From NCBI GenBank assembly GCA_021324735.1, contig JAJPIO010000008.1, positions 51,706-115,705 on the forward strand: a stretch of DNA of 64,000 nt, in the 5' to 3' direction. The position numbers and the translations under genes were made by a program. The notes beneath the pieces were generated by a model. It saw only the letters and a program-made list of their open reading frames with translations. It was not told where the DNA came from and searched no databases. Shown here piece by piece: positions 7,165-16,055 of this stretch (positions are counted from its first letter, which is position 1; the number at the start of each line of letters is the position of its first letter). This stretch comes from Bacteroidota bacterium. GTDB taxonomy: Bacteria; Bacteroidota; Ignavibacteria; Palsa-1295.

Positions 7165-7714
7165 CATTTCTACCAAGATTTATTGTGCAAGAGCCTCTCG
7201 TCGAGAGACTCTGTATCATCGCGTGTACCGATCATCTCTGATCGCCGGTCGTGGCAAGTTGCACACTCTCATTTTTTGTGGCAATCTCAACGAGTCTCGC
7301 GATCGGAGATCGCGAGTACACCGTGCCGATTTATTGTACAAAGAGCCTCTCGTAGATAGGCTCTTTTTTTACGCTAAGAAAGGGCGAGAATGTAAGAGAT
7401 ATTGCCGTATTTGCATTAAATCATAAAGAATTCGGCTCCGACTTTGGAAAATTTTTACGCATCTGATAAGAAAGCTTACGTTCAATACAGTTAAGTAATT
7501 TTACGGTCACGCCCTTTATTGCTTCTTTTTCATAGTTCTTTACCGTGGCACCTACCTTGACTTGCGCTCTCCCTGCATATTGGACCGAATTAGCCAAACT
7601 TTCGCACTGACGGAATAGAATCGGAATCGAGGCCCCTCCTTCCGATCGCAAAAAGTACTTGACTCGCTCGTCCTTTGGCAAAAGTGTATTCACTTATCTC
7701 ATGTGCATTATAGC
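7165..7714. other. Structured gap between the tetraheme operon and the decaheme-barrel operon
   Basis: The left half holds two related copies of a hairpin sequence (7178-7212 and 7328-7368), the second a good terminator. Between them is a perfect palindrome CTCGCGATC-GGA-GATCGCGAG (7296-7316). A 22-base near-inverted repeat (7223-7244 with 7302-7323) lies around it. The right half has a leftward GTG-started frame of 90 codons (7421-7693) with no recognisable domain. It is probably not a gene. The promoter for the rightward decaheme gene should lie in the last 100 bases. Confidence 0.5.
7341..7370 (+). terminator. Intrinsic terminator of the tetraheme operon
   Basis: AAGAGCCT pairs with AGGCTCTT around a nine-base loop and is followed by a run of T. 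A degenerate copy without the T-run lies 150 bases upstream. It implies the decaheme gene has its own promoter. Confidence 0.85.
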
Positions 7715-8737
7715 ATGAAGAAACTACTCTATTATCTCCTATCCGCGGCCGGAGTAGTGTTCCTCTTCGCAGCCTTCGATGGCAGCCCGAAGCAGGCAGC
7801 ACCGCCCACGCCCATTATACAATCGCATACCCAGCACTCGGCTGGCGCTTGCGCGCTCCAGGGCGGCGCAACGACCAAGAGTTCTGAGGAATGTTCCTTT
7901 GCGACGAAGAGCACACCTATCGTTAGGGTAACCAGTGCCGGTCCCAGCGCCTGCGCCGAGTGCCATGAAGATGAGGTCAACGCTTTTTATCGCACGACTC
8001 ACTCGAAATCGTGGCAGAATGGCATGGCGTGCGAGCAGTGCCACGGCGACGTTTCGAAACACATCGCATCCGGCGGAGCGCAAGGTACGATCACGAACCC
8101 TGCGAACCTGACGCCACAAAAGCTCTCTGAGACGTGCTTGAAATGCCACGAACAGAAGAGTGAACAAAGTCACTGGAAGGTCAGCGAGCATGCGCGCGCT
8201 GGCGTAGCCTGCGTGACTTGCCACGATGTTCATCCCTCGAAAGAGCAAAAGACGGATATGAACGCAAAAGGCAAGAGCGCAATGATACGCGGCACACAGA
8301 CCGAGCTCTGCCTCAAGTGTCATACGCAAACGGAAGCCGACTTCAACAAGCCGACACACCACCGCGTAATGGAAGGCACGATGCAGTGCACCGATTGCCA
8401 CAATCCACACGGCTCCGATAAGCAGCACCAGCTACGCGCCGATACAAAGACGCTCTGCGTGAAATGCCATCAGGATAAACGTGGACCGTTCATGTACGAA
8501 CACAATGCAATGTCGACCGATGGTTGCCTTGCTTGCCACGAACAGCACGGCTCCTCTGCACGCAACATGCTGAAAGTACACGACGTCCGCGAACTGTGCG
8601 AGAGCTGTCATAGCGCCGAAATGGGCGTAGGACCGCCACACGGCCGCGGTAATCTCAGTACCACGTCTGGTGGCGATTGCACACGCTGTCACGTTGCTGT
8701 TCACGGCTCCAACCGCGATAAGTACTTTATTGAATAG
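7715..8737 (+). CDS. Decaheme c-type cytochrome, MtrA/DmsE/PioA type
   Basis: Such cytochromes form the electron wire inside an outer-membrane barrel. From the ATG at 7715 the protein has 340 residues, the usual MtrA size, with a signal peptide (about 1-22). There are exactly ten CxxCH motifs between about residues 80 and 326: CAECH, CEQCH, CLKCH, CVTCH, CLKCH, CTDCH, CVKCH, CLACH, CESCH and CTRCH. The HxxHGS-like spacing after several of them (for example CTDCHNPHG and CLACHEQHG) matches the DmsE decaheme family. A GTG four codons upstream is a less likely start. Two extra cysteines lie before the first haem. The barrel gene follows after 12 bases, the standard mtrA-mtrB order. Confidence 0.92.
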   Translation: MKKLLYYLLSAAGVVFLFAAFDGSPKQAAPPTPIIQSHTQHSAGACALQGGATTKSSEECSFATKSTPIVRVTSAGPSACAECHEDEVNAFYRTTHSKSWQNGMACEQCHGDVSKHIASGGAQGTITNPANLTPQKLSETCLKCHEQKSEQSHWKVSEHARAGVACVTCHDVHPSKEQKTDMNAKGKSAMIRGTQTELCLKCHTQTEADFNKPTHHRVMEGTMQCTDCHNPHGSDKQHQLRADTKTLCVKCHQDKRGPFMYEHNAMSTDGCLACHEQHGSSARNMLKVHDVRELCESCHSAEMGVGPPHGRGNLSTTSGGDCTRCHVAVHGSNRDKYFIE

Positions 8738-8749
8738 GAGGACTCACCC

Positions 8750-11173
8750 ATGACACTAAGTAAAAATCTTTCTATCACGAAGAGCCTCCGCTCGCTCGTA
8801 ATCCTTGTGGTGCTCCTCGTTTCGGCGACTGTTGCGAATGCGCAGGAAGCCACGACCACACCTCAGGGTATCGACGCCGGTAATTATCTCTTTAACCTGG
8901 GTCTTACCGCAGGCTATCGCAGTTCGTCGTTGACGAATGCAGATGGCTCGGTCGATCCATGGTCGGAGAGGCGCTTTAACGAAGCGTATAATCTTCAGAC
9001 GGGACTCAACCTCAACTCCTTCTATTTCTACGGACAAAAGAAGGGCACGGAGGGATTCTTCGATGAGCTGTACGCAACTGCTTCCGGCATTAACGATCCG
9101 TTCACGACGGGCAGCTTACGGATGCGATCGTTCAACTCGTACGATCTGAAGATCGACTTCCGCCAGCAGAAGTACTACCTCAATCGTAACGATTCGATCC
9201 TTTCCGGTCTGCACAAATTCGACTTCGCACGTTCGACGTTCAATGCATCCCTCGATGTCAATGCATCGGATAACGTCAAAGTCAATTTGCAGTATAACCA
9301 GACGGGACGTAACGGCAATGCGACCTACACGCACAATGCAATGCTCGATGCGCTCAGCGCTCCGGGGTATTCGCAAGGACCGTTCTGGGTAAGCATTCCG
9401 CGTAACGATGAGACCAAGGACTTCCTGGCCTCGATCAACTGGAAAGCAGATCCCTCCACCGCGATCACGGTCGGTGGCGGACTTCGCTCCTATACTCAGC
9501 AGCTTAATGGCTCATTACTCGCCGATAGCTCGCTTCCGCTTACCTATATTAATCTTGGTCCTGGTGTCTACACCTACGATCCGACGAAGCAGCCTCTTAT
9601 CAATGACTTCTCGGGTATGTACGGTGCGTACATCGCGCCAAGCACAAAAGCGGGTGCGTCGGTCAGTGGTACCAATCCGTTGTGGATGAATAATTACGCG
9701 TACTCGGAGAACCGCGACAGCAAGACGCCATACTTCTTCTTCGAAGGCTCTTCTCATCCGATGGATAAGCTCGACGTTACGGCGAACGTCTCGTACGAAA
9801 GCACAGACATGAAGCCGACGATCAGCTTCAATCAGGGTGGCTGGGCTGGTGGCCTGGTAAAGCAAGGCACCAACTACGTTACTTCCGATTCGTCCTATCT
9901 CTACACGATGCAGGGCAGCGGTATGGAGTTAAAGACCTCCCATTTGAACGCCTCGTTGAACCTCGTTGGACAACTGATGGACGAACTCTCCATCACCGGA
10001 CGCTATCAGTACAACACAAGCAGTGAGGACGGCAACGGTTCCTACCTCTACAATGTGCAAATGTACCTGAAGAATGGCTCCGCCGGTAAGGACACGGGCA
10101 CCACAGCAAGCATGCTCTCCAGCTATAAAACGACTCAGCAAGTGATCGAGGGATTCCTGAATTACTCGCCGATCGAAATGCTTGCAGTAAAAGCCGGCGT
10201 GCAATATTCGATGACGACTCCGACGGTCGCGCTTACCACGCCGATCACGGGTATTCAGGAAACGCCGGACTCACTCACCAATGCGATCCTTTCGCAGAAG
10301 ATCAACAACTTCACACCGTACATTAATTTTAATTTACGGCCGTCGAAAGACTATCGTATTGATGGACGCTACAGTCATACGACCAGCACCGAGTACAATG
10401 CAGCAGGTACGCAGGTCGATCAGACCGTACGTATCGATCCGAACACGAGCGATAATTACTCGGTCGGTATCCAGGGCTCGCCGATGGACCACTTCACTGG
10501 CTCTCTGCGCTACACGGGACGCGTTGGTAAGTCAACGTTCCTGGCTACGACCGTTCAGAACGGAACGATCGGTGGCGAAGTACGCCGTCAGATCACGCTG
10601 GATGCTCGTCCGTACGATAACGAAATGTCGTCGATCGATGCATCGATCGGCTATTCGTTCTCGAAGATGTTCTCCGTCTTCGTTTCGGGCGAATATCGTA
10701 ATAACAAGTACGCTATTCCGTGCACGTGGGGTACGATCGCGAACGGTGGTACTTCGCTATTCGCACAAGCGACCTATGGCGACTCCGGTACCGAAGTCAT
10801 CTCGCAGAATACGATCGATCGCTTTATCGATATGACACTGCGTTTGAACCCGATCGATCCGTTGCACATCGAGGCCGGCTTCGCACTTAACTCCACGAGT
10901 GGTGGTACGAACGTAGACACCTCGATGAAGAGCCTCTACAACGCTCAGACGAACCCGACAGGTGTTTACCAGGACCGCATGCTCTATGGCGGACCGTACT
11001 CCTCCTACGATCTCCATGCGCAGATCGCCTATGACATTACGCCGAATGTAGGCATCATGGCTGATTACCAGCTTGTGCAATACAAAGAGGATAAAGTCAG
11101 TTGGGCGGATTTCTACGCGTTGAACAACTATAAAGCGAGCCTGTTACGAGGCGGATTCAGCCTGAAGTTCTAA
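8750..11173 (+). CDS. Large outer-membrane beta barrel in MtrB/PioB position
   Basis: In known systems this barrel sheathes the decaheme cytochrome across the outer membrane. The 807-residue protein has a signal peptide (ending about 31, VANAQ). It then shows long alternating amphipathic strands with many Tyr/Asn/Ser, and ends in GGFSLKF, a C-terminal Phe as in barrel assembly signals. A strong AGGAGG precedes the ATG, in contrast to most genes here. It is 12 bases downstream of the decaheme gene and followed by a clear terminator. The MtrB CXXC near the N-terminus is not present, so assignment rests on size, barrel character and gene order. No MtrC-like surface cytochrome follows. Confidence 0.72.
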   Translation: MTLSKNLSITKSLRSLVILVVLLVSATVANAQEATTTPQGIDAGNYLFNLGLTAGYRSSSLTNADGSVDPWSERRFNEAYNLQTGLNLNSFYFYGQKKGTEGFFDELYATASGINDPFTTGSLRMRSFNSYDLKIDFRQQKYYLNRNDSILSGLHKFDFARSTFNASLDVNASDNVKVNLQYNQTGRNGNATYTHNAMLDALSAPGYSQGPFWVSIPRNDETKDFLASINWKADPSTAITVGGGLRSYTQQLNGSLLADSSLPLTYINLGPGVYTYDPTKQPLINDFSGMYGAYIAPSTKAGASVSGTNPLWMNNYAYSENRDSKTPYFFFEGSSHPMDKLDVTANVSYESTDMKPTISFNQGGWAGGLVKQGTNYVTSDSSYLYTMQGSGMELKTSHLNASLNLVGQLMDELSITGRYQYNTSSEDGNGSYLYNVQMYLKNGSAGKDTGTTASMLSSYKTTQQVIEGFLNYSPIEMLAVKAGVQYSMTTPTVALTTPITGIQETPDSLTNAILSQKINNFTPYINFNLRPSKDYRIDGRYSHTTSTEYNAAGTQVDQTVRIDPNTSDNYSVGIQGSPMDHFTGSLRYTGRVGKSTFLATTVQNGTIGGEVRRQITLDARPYDNEMSSIDASIGYSFSKMFSVFVSGEYRNNKYAIPCTWGTIANGGTSLFAQATYGDSGTEVISQNTIDRFIDMTLRLNPIDPLHIEAGFALNSTSGGTNVDTSMKSLYNAQTNPTGVYQDRMLYGGPYSSYDLHAQIAYDITPNVGIMADYQLVQYKEDKVSWADFYALNNYKASLLRGGFSLKF

Positions 11174-11225
11174 AGTCGATTCCTAAGCTTTTCGAAGCTT
11201 ACGATCTGAATAAAGAAGAGCAACC

Positions 11226-11258
11226 ACGCCGGCAGCAATGCCGGCGTTTTTTATTTTT
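11226..11258 (+). terminator. Intrinsic terminator of the decaheme-barrel operon
   Basis: A perfect nine-base stem ACGCCGGCA/TGCCGGCGT encloses a GCAA tetraloop and is followed by TTTTTATTTTT. Confidence 0.93.
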
Positions 11259-11270
11259 GTCACATAAAGA

Positions 11271-11375
11271 GGATTGATTTTTAAAGATTAAAAAGATATT
11301 TCTCTTACAAGATCAATGATCCTTTCAATCTTTAAAAATCAATCCAGATAATCCATCCAATCCAGTGAATCCTGG
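11271..11375. repeat. Inverted-repeat element abutting the mutS stop
   Basis: A perfect 19-bp inverted repeat (11271-11289 with 11327-11345) is followed by a tail of ATCC/AATCCAG units ending in AATCCTGG directly at the mutS stop codon. The right part matches the right arm of the element at 24788-24951, so both belong to one dispersed family. Confidence 0.75.
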
Positions 11376-14051
11376 TTAAAGCAGTTTCTTCCACTCCGCG
11401 ATCTTGTTCATCGCTTCAATTGGAGTGAGGTTGTTAAGATCGAGCGATCGTAACTCGCTGGCTACGGTATCAGCTTTTTCGTCTCCGAATGTTTCGCGAA
11501 GTTTAGTGAGCCGTTCTTCGCGGGTTGTACGCTCTAAAAATGGAATATCGCGCTGAATATTTGCTTCAGCGATCTTAAGCTCTGTTTCCTCGAGCGAGCG
11601 TAGTATCTCTCTCGCGCGATCGATCACATCCGGCGGAATACCAGCCATTGCGGCTACCTCGATACCGTAGGAGTGATCTGCAAATCCTGGAGCGATCTTG
11701 TGAAGAAAATGAACTTTGCCTTCGGCCTCGCGTACCTCCACTTTGAGATTGTGTATGCGCGGATTCCGGTCGGCAAGCGCGTTGAGCTCGTGATAATGCG
11801 TTGCAAAGAGCGTACGAGCACCTGGAAGATTATCATGCAGGTGTTCGGCAATTGCCCACGCGATCGAAATACCGTCAAAGGTCGATGTGCCACGACCTAA
11901 CTCATCGAAGAGTAAAAGAGAATTCTTCGTGGCGTTGCTCAGGATATTCGCAGCTTCGTTCATTTCGACTAAGAATGTCGATTCGCCACTTGCTACGTTA
12001 TCGCTTGCGCCAACGCGTGCGAAGATGCGATCCAGAATTGGGAAGCTTGCTTTCGTTGCCGGCACGAACGAACCAGCGTGAGCCAGATAAGCGAGAATGC
12101 CGGTCTGGCGCAGATAGACCGATTTACCGGCCATGTTTGGTCCGGTGATGATGTAGAATTCAAACTCGCCCGGCTTAAAGAGTACGCTATTGGGTGTGAA
12201 GCGCTCACCGACGGGCATTAATTTTTCAACTACCGGATGACGACCTTGTTCGATCGTGAGTTCGCCCGCATCATTGAATTCAGGCCGTATCCATTTGTGC
12301 TTTGTAGCTAATGCGGAAAATGTTGCGAGCACATCGATAAGAGCGATAAGCTCAGCATCGCGCTGCAAAACGAGCGTGTCCTGCAAAATTCGAGCACGCA
12401 GCCGATCGATCATTTCGCGTTCGATCGACATCATACGTTCTTCGGCCCCGAGGATCTTCGCTTCGTATTCCTTAAGCTCTTTTGTAATATAGCGCTCGGC
12501 GTTCGTCATGGTCTGACGACGCTCGTAGTCCTCTGGTACTTTCGCCTGATTCGCCTTCGATACTTCGATGTAATATCCAAAGACGTTATTATAATCGACC
12601 TTCAGCGATGAGATGCCCGTGCGCTCTCGCTCGCGCGTTTGGATATCAAGCAACCGATCGCGACTATTGCGGGTGAGGGAGCGAAGATCGTCCAACTCTG
12701 TATTCGCACCGTCGCGAATTACGCCAAGGTGAGCGATCGTTGCCGGAGACTCCGGCGCAATGATCTTGTCGATCTCTTCGGCAAGCGCTTGCAATGGGTC
12801 CAACTCCTTTGCAACGTGAGCAAGTACGCTGTTGCTGTTCGGTATGTCCTTTACGTCTCCCGAAAGCCTCTTTATCTCCGGCAAATGCCACAGTGAGAAC
12901 TTGAGCATGAGGAAATCGCGAGGCGAAAGAATGCGCGCACTTGCAAAGCGCCCGACGAGGCGCTCCATATCACCCAATTCGCGAAGCTCCATGCGAAGTT
13001 TATCTCGGGTTTCGCGGTCGTTCGTCAGCAGTTCAATGGCATCGAGCCGTTGATTGATGCGCTCTTTGCTGCGGAGAGGGCGAGCCAGCCACCGTCGTAA
13101 CAGACGCGCACCCATTGGAGTAGACGTTTCATCTAAAACGGCGAGAAGCGACGAATCTTTGGAATCGCCCTGCAACGGTGCAAAGATCTCGAGGTTACGA
13201 CGTGTCGTATTATCGAGTGTCAGGAAATCCTTCGCGTCATAGAGCGAGATATGAGTGATATGGCTCAGATTCGATTGTGAACGCGTCTCTCGCAAATAAT
13301 CGAGCACGGCACCAGCGGCTGTCATACCAAGCGATAGCTCTTCAATGCCAAAACCTTTAAGACTTGTCGTCTTAAAATGCTGCAAGAGAAGTTCGCGGGC
13401 CGTCTCCTGATGAAAGATCCAATCTTCACGCCTTGTGATGGAAGGCTTTCGGGAAAGAGCAATAAAATAGGGAGCAAGCTCTATCCGGCTAACATCTTTA
13501 CGAGCTACCAGCAACTCTGATATACCGATCGACTCGAGATGTTCTGAAAGTTGTGACTCGGCAATTTCACCAGCGACGAACTCGCCGGTTGACACATCGG
13601 CGTAAGCGAGCCCGGCCAGTCCGTTCTGGATCAAGATAGAACCGACGTAGGTATTACGCGAGATCTCGAGCAATTTTTCACTCGTCTGAACCCCGGGTGT
13701 TACCACCTCAACGACATCGCGCTTAACGATACCTTTAGCGAGCTTTGGGTCCTCGAGTTGTTCGCAAACGGCGACGCGAAAACCTGCGCGGATCATCTTT
13801 GGCAGATACGAATCCAGTTGATGGTGCGGGAAACCGGCGAGCTCGATCTCACTGGCTGAACCGTTGCCTCGCTTCGTAAGCACAATGCCCGTTACTTTCG
13901 AGGTTGTAATAGCGTCTTCTCCAAACGTCTCGAAAAAATCGCCCATGCGGAAGAAGAGGATCGTCTCTGGATACTTTGCCTTGATGGAGTGATATTGCTT
14001 CATCAAGGGAGTCATTTTTTCCTGGGCAGATTTTGACGGGGCAGAGTTCAT
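11376..14051 (-). CDS. mutS: DNA mismatch repair protein MutS
   Basis: MutS recognises mismatches and small loops and recruits the repair machinery. From the ATG at 14051 there are 891 residues. The N-terminal mismatch-binding domain has the phenylalanine clamp region (ILFFRMGDFFETF). Connector, lever and clamp domains follow, then the ATPase with Walker A GPNMAGKS at about 637 and DELGRGTST at about 715. A TTG 16 codons upstream extends the frame but looks non-conserved. Full length with no defects. An AlkD-like gene lies just upstream on the same strand, so the two DNA-repair genes are probably cotranscribed. Confidence 0.97.
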   Translation of the reverse strand: MNSAPSKSAQEKMTPLMKQYHSIKAKYPETILFFRMGDFFETFGEDAITTSKVTGIVLTKRGNGSASEIELAGFPHHQLDSYLPKMIRAGFRVAVCEQLEDPKLAKGIVKRDVVEVVTPGVQTSEKLLEISRNTYVGSILIQNGLAGLAYADVSTGEFVAGEIAESQLSEHLESIGISELLVARKDVSRIELAPYFIALSRKPSITRREDWIFHQETARELLLQHFKTTSLKGFGIEELSLGMTAAGAVLDYLRETRSQSNLSHITHISLYDAKDFLTLDNTTRRNLEIFAPLQGDSKDSSLLAVLDETSTPMGARLLRRWLARPLRSKERINQRLDAIELLTNDRETRDKLRMELRELGDMERLVGRFASARILSPRDFLMLKFSLWHLPEIKRLSGDVKDIPNSNSVLAHVAKELDPLQALAEEIDKIIAPESPATIAHLGVIRDGANTELDDLRSLTRNSRDRLLDIQTRERERTGISSLKVDYNNVFGYYIEVSKANQAKVPEDYERRQTMTNAERYITKELKEYEAKILGAEERMMSIEREMIDRLRARILQDTLVLQRDAELIALIDVLATFSALATKHKWIRPEFNDAGELTIEQGRHPVVEKLMPVGERFTPNSVLFKPGEFEFYIITGPNMAGKSVYLRQTGILAYLAHAGSFVPATKASFPILDRIFARVGASDNVASGESTFLVEMNEAANILSNATKNSLLLFDELGRGTSTFDGISIAWAIAEHLHDNLPGARTLFATHYHELNALADRNPRIHNLKVEVREAEGKVHFLHKIAPGFADHSYGIEVAAMAGIPPDVIDRAREILRSLEETELKIAEANIQRDIPFLERTTREERLTKLRETFGDEKADTVASELRSLDLNNLTPIEAMNKIAEWKKLL

Positions 14052-14114
14052 AGTTTTATCAACGCGCGCAGCGTAAGTTTCAGATTCGTCGAGGACCAAT
14101 ACAAATCTTAAAAA

Positions 14115-14828
14115 TCAGCACCGGGCCTGTTTTTTCTTTTTACCAATGCGTCCCATCTTTTCGATCTTCGTGATATATTCCACGACGCTCGGTACTTTGC
14201 ACTCGGTGCCGTCCACCTCGACCGTTACAGCGCCGATGAACTTACCGGCTTCTTTAGCGGTCGCTGTAAGACCTGGCACGTAAGCACCTGCGCCGATAAG
14301 GAAAGCGTTCATCGCATAGCGTACTTTATCGGGTGCTTTGTGAATCTCCTTCTTCACTCGATCGATCAGTTTCGAGACCGCTTTCATATCGATCTTTTCA
14401 TCGGGCGTGATCGATAGATAGCTTGTTAACGTAGACCATCCCGCACCAGCGATATGTGGCTCCTTAGCATCGATCCACTTAAGGCCTAACTCCCATCCAT
14501 GATCGCTTTCAGCAGCGACCCAGGGCACGGTGTACTCGGCGATGCCTGCGTAGGCAGTTTTTACCCATCCTTCCAGGTCTTTTTTCGATATCTTCTTTTC
14601 GTCGGCAATTAGGCCGGCAAGGTACATTGCATCGTAGTTGCCAGTGGAATAGAGCGCGAGGGAAAGATCGTGGTCTTTCTTCACCTTTTTGACGATATTT
14701 TTCATATCGCCCACTTTGACGCCAAAAAGCGGCTCGCAGGCCCCGTGTCGCATTAGCGTCTTTTTTGTCTGCTCGCTTCCCATCCTGGAAAGCTCCCGTA
14801 GGACTTCATTTTTTGTCATGGTGCTCAT
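14115..14828 (-). CDS. AlkD-like DNA alkylation repair (HEAT-repeat) protein
   Basis: The 237-residue helical protein resembles the DNA alkylation repair family whose HEAT-like repeats grip alkylated DNA and, in AlkD, excise 3-methyladenine and 7-methylguanine. Visible family features are the early GVKVGDMKNIVKK and a run of amphipathic helices with conserved Trp and Asp in the middle (WVAAESDHGW). The end is Lys-rich (GKKKKQARC). It stops with TGA 63 bases before the mutS ATG, and the two are likely one transcript. Whether it is an active glycosylase or one of the non-catalytic relatives cannot be decided by eye. Confidence 0.8.
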   Translation of the reverse strand: MSTMTKNEVLRELSRMGSEQTKKTLMRHGACEPLFGVKVGDMKNIVKKVKKDHDLSLALYSTGNYDAMYLAGLIADEKKISKKDLEGWVKTAYAGIAEYTVPWVAAESDHGWELGLKWIDAKEPHIAGAGWSTLTSYLSITPDEKIDMKAVSKLIDRVKKEIHKAPDKVRYAMNAFLIGAGAYVPGLTATAKEAGKFIGAVTVEVDGTECKVPSVVEYITKIEKMGRIGKKKKQARC

Positions 14829-14993
14829 AATCAGGGCTTCTAAGATACTACTTTTACGAGTGGGTGTAGGCGGAAGTGCTACGGATGGGGCCTATTTGTA
14901 TAGGAATTTGCAACTCCATCGCCAGCAAGCCGTAATTCTTCCGTATTTTCGCACTCCGCAAACCCGAACGGGGCAAACGGAAGTTCAGTAATA

Positions 14994-15491
14994 ATGCTAC
15001 TCGGACCAAAACTCATCGAACGCCTTGCCGAAACGCTGGAAGGTATAGCCATTTCCAATGCGCGTGATTTTGCGAACGACGATCGTCGTGAAGCCAGCGT
15101 CCTGATCTATCATGCCGATCGCTCAGCCGATGGACCCGTAGCAGGTGAGAGCCCATTGCTTGAGCTAAGCCTTACAGAAGCTGGCAGCGAGGCGTCACTC
15201 ATGGCAAGCTCCGCACTCGGGATCGTGGAGTTGCACGGTATCGAAGAGGTACGCTTGCTCGAAGCTACGGAAGAGGCAGCGTTTTATGCACGACCAAGAC
15301 CGGGTTGGCTTTCCGTCCTTACCGTTAGTTCGCGCGGCGTTATGCAGGTCTATATGAATGTTGCCGAATCCCTCATTGATGCGGAATTGACCGAGGTCTC
15401 CGATGACGATCTTCGCGCGGCCGTTGCATTAAAGATCTTTGCGGAGAATGCCGAGATCTTTAAGAGTGAAGTGGCTTCTTCCCAGGCATAG
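14994..15491 (+). CDS. Conserved-looking hypothetical protein
   Basis: I do not recognise this 165-residue acidic protein. It has no signal peptide, membrane segment or cysteine. The middle shows alternating beta and helix patterns (LSVLTVSSRGVMQVYMNV), and the end is a charged helix (AAVALKIFAENAEIF). It opens a rightward series leading to ybeY 26 bases later, and diverges from the AlkD-like gene. The tight spacing suggests cotranscription with ybeY. Confidence 0.7.
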   Translation: MLLGPKLIERLAETLEGIAISNARDFANDDRREASVLIYHADRSADGPVAGESPLLELSLTEAGSEASLMASSALGIVELHGIEEVRLLEATEEAAFYARPRPGWLSVLTVSSRGVMQVYMNVAESLIDAELTEVSDDDLRAAVALKIFAENAEIFKSEVASSQA

Positions 15492-15517
15492 CGGCGGTTC
15501 TTATTGAGCTACTATAG

Positions 15518-15970
15518 TTGAAGTACTCATTCTCTCTTACTCAAACACGATCATCCCGAAAGAGCACCGTTATCTCACGGGAGCTTAGAGCAACCATGCG
15601 AGAAGCAGCGGCACGAGTTGCTTCGACCGAGCTACCAGAGCTTAAAGAGTTTACGCTTTTGGTTGTTGCAATGTCCGATGACGAACTGTTAGAGCTTAAC
15701 CAAACTTCGCTCGGCCACAACTGGCTTACGGACGTGATCACGTTCGAGATCGAGCGGTCGAACGAATCCCTCGAGGCGGAGATATACATCAGTGTAGACA
15801 GGGCAAAAGAAAATGCCCAAAGGTTCAAGCAGGACTTTGAATTAGAACTCGTTCATCTCGTCGTGCATGGGGTGTTGCATCTCGCTGGTTACGACGACAA
15901 GAATGAGGCAAAAAAGAAACGAATGCGTATACGAGAGCGTTGGTATCTCGCTGAGCTTCGCCCTTCATGA
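15518..15970 (+). CDS. ybeY: Endoribonuclease YbeY (rRNA maturation)
   Basis: YbeY is a zinc-dependent endonuclease for 16S rRNA 3'-end maturation and ribosome quality control. The 150 residues carry the family core (LGHNWLTDVITFE) and the metal site HGVLHLAGYDD. The third histidine of the classical HGxLHLxGYDH is replaced by Asp. As I recall, Bacteroidota YbeY read HGVLHLCGYKDK, so this is a lineage trait rather than damage. It ends in TGA. The Smg-like gene starts about 85 bases downstream. The 14994 gene lies 26 bases upstream. Confidence 0.93.
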   Translation: MKYSFSLTQTRSSRKSTVISRELRATMREAAARVASTELPELKEFTLLVVAMSDDELLELNQTSLGHNWLTDVITFEIERSNESLEAEIYISVDRAKENAQRFKQDFELELVHLVVHGVLHLAGYDDKNEAKKKRMRIRERWYLAELRPS

Positions 15971-16055
15971 TATGGCTCAGCTTGGTGCGACGTCGTCAAC
16001 TATTCGCCCCGTTTGGTTATGACTACGCCCAGTTCTCATTCGTGGAGCGATCGAT

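Noticed and set aside
7421..7693. 90-codon leftward open frame before the decaheme gene
   Set aside because: GTG start with only a weak GAG upstream and no domain. It overlaps the likely promoter of the decaheme gene, and could not be supported as a gene.
15878..15903. Damaged YbeY metal site (third His missing)
   Set aside because: The Asp at this place matches the Bacteroidota-type YbeY pattern I recall, so it is lineage-typical rather than a defect.
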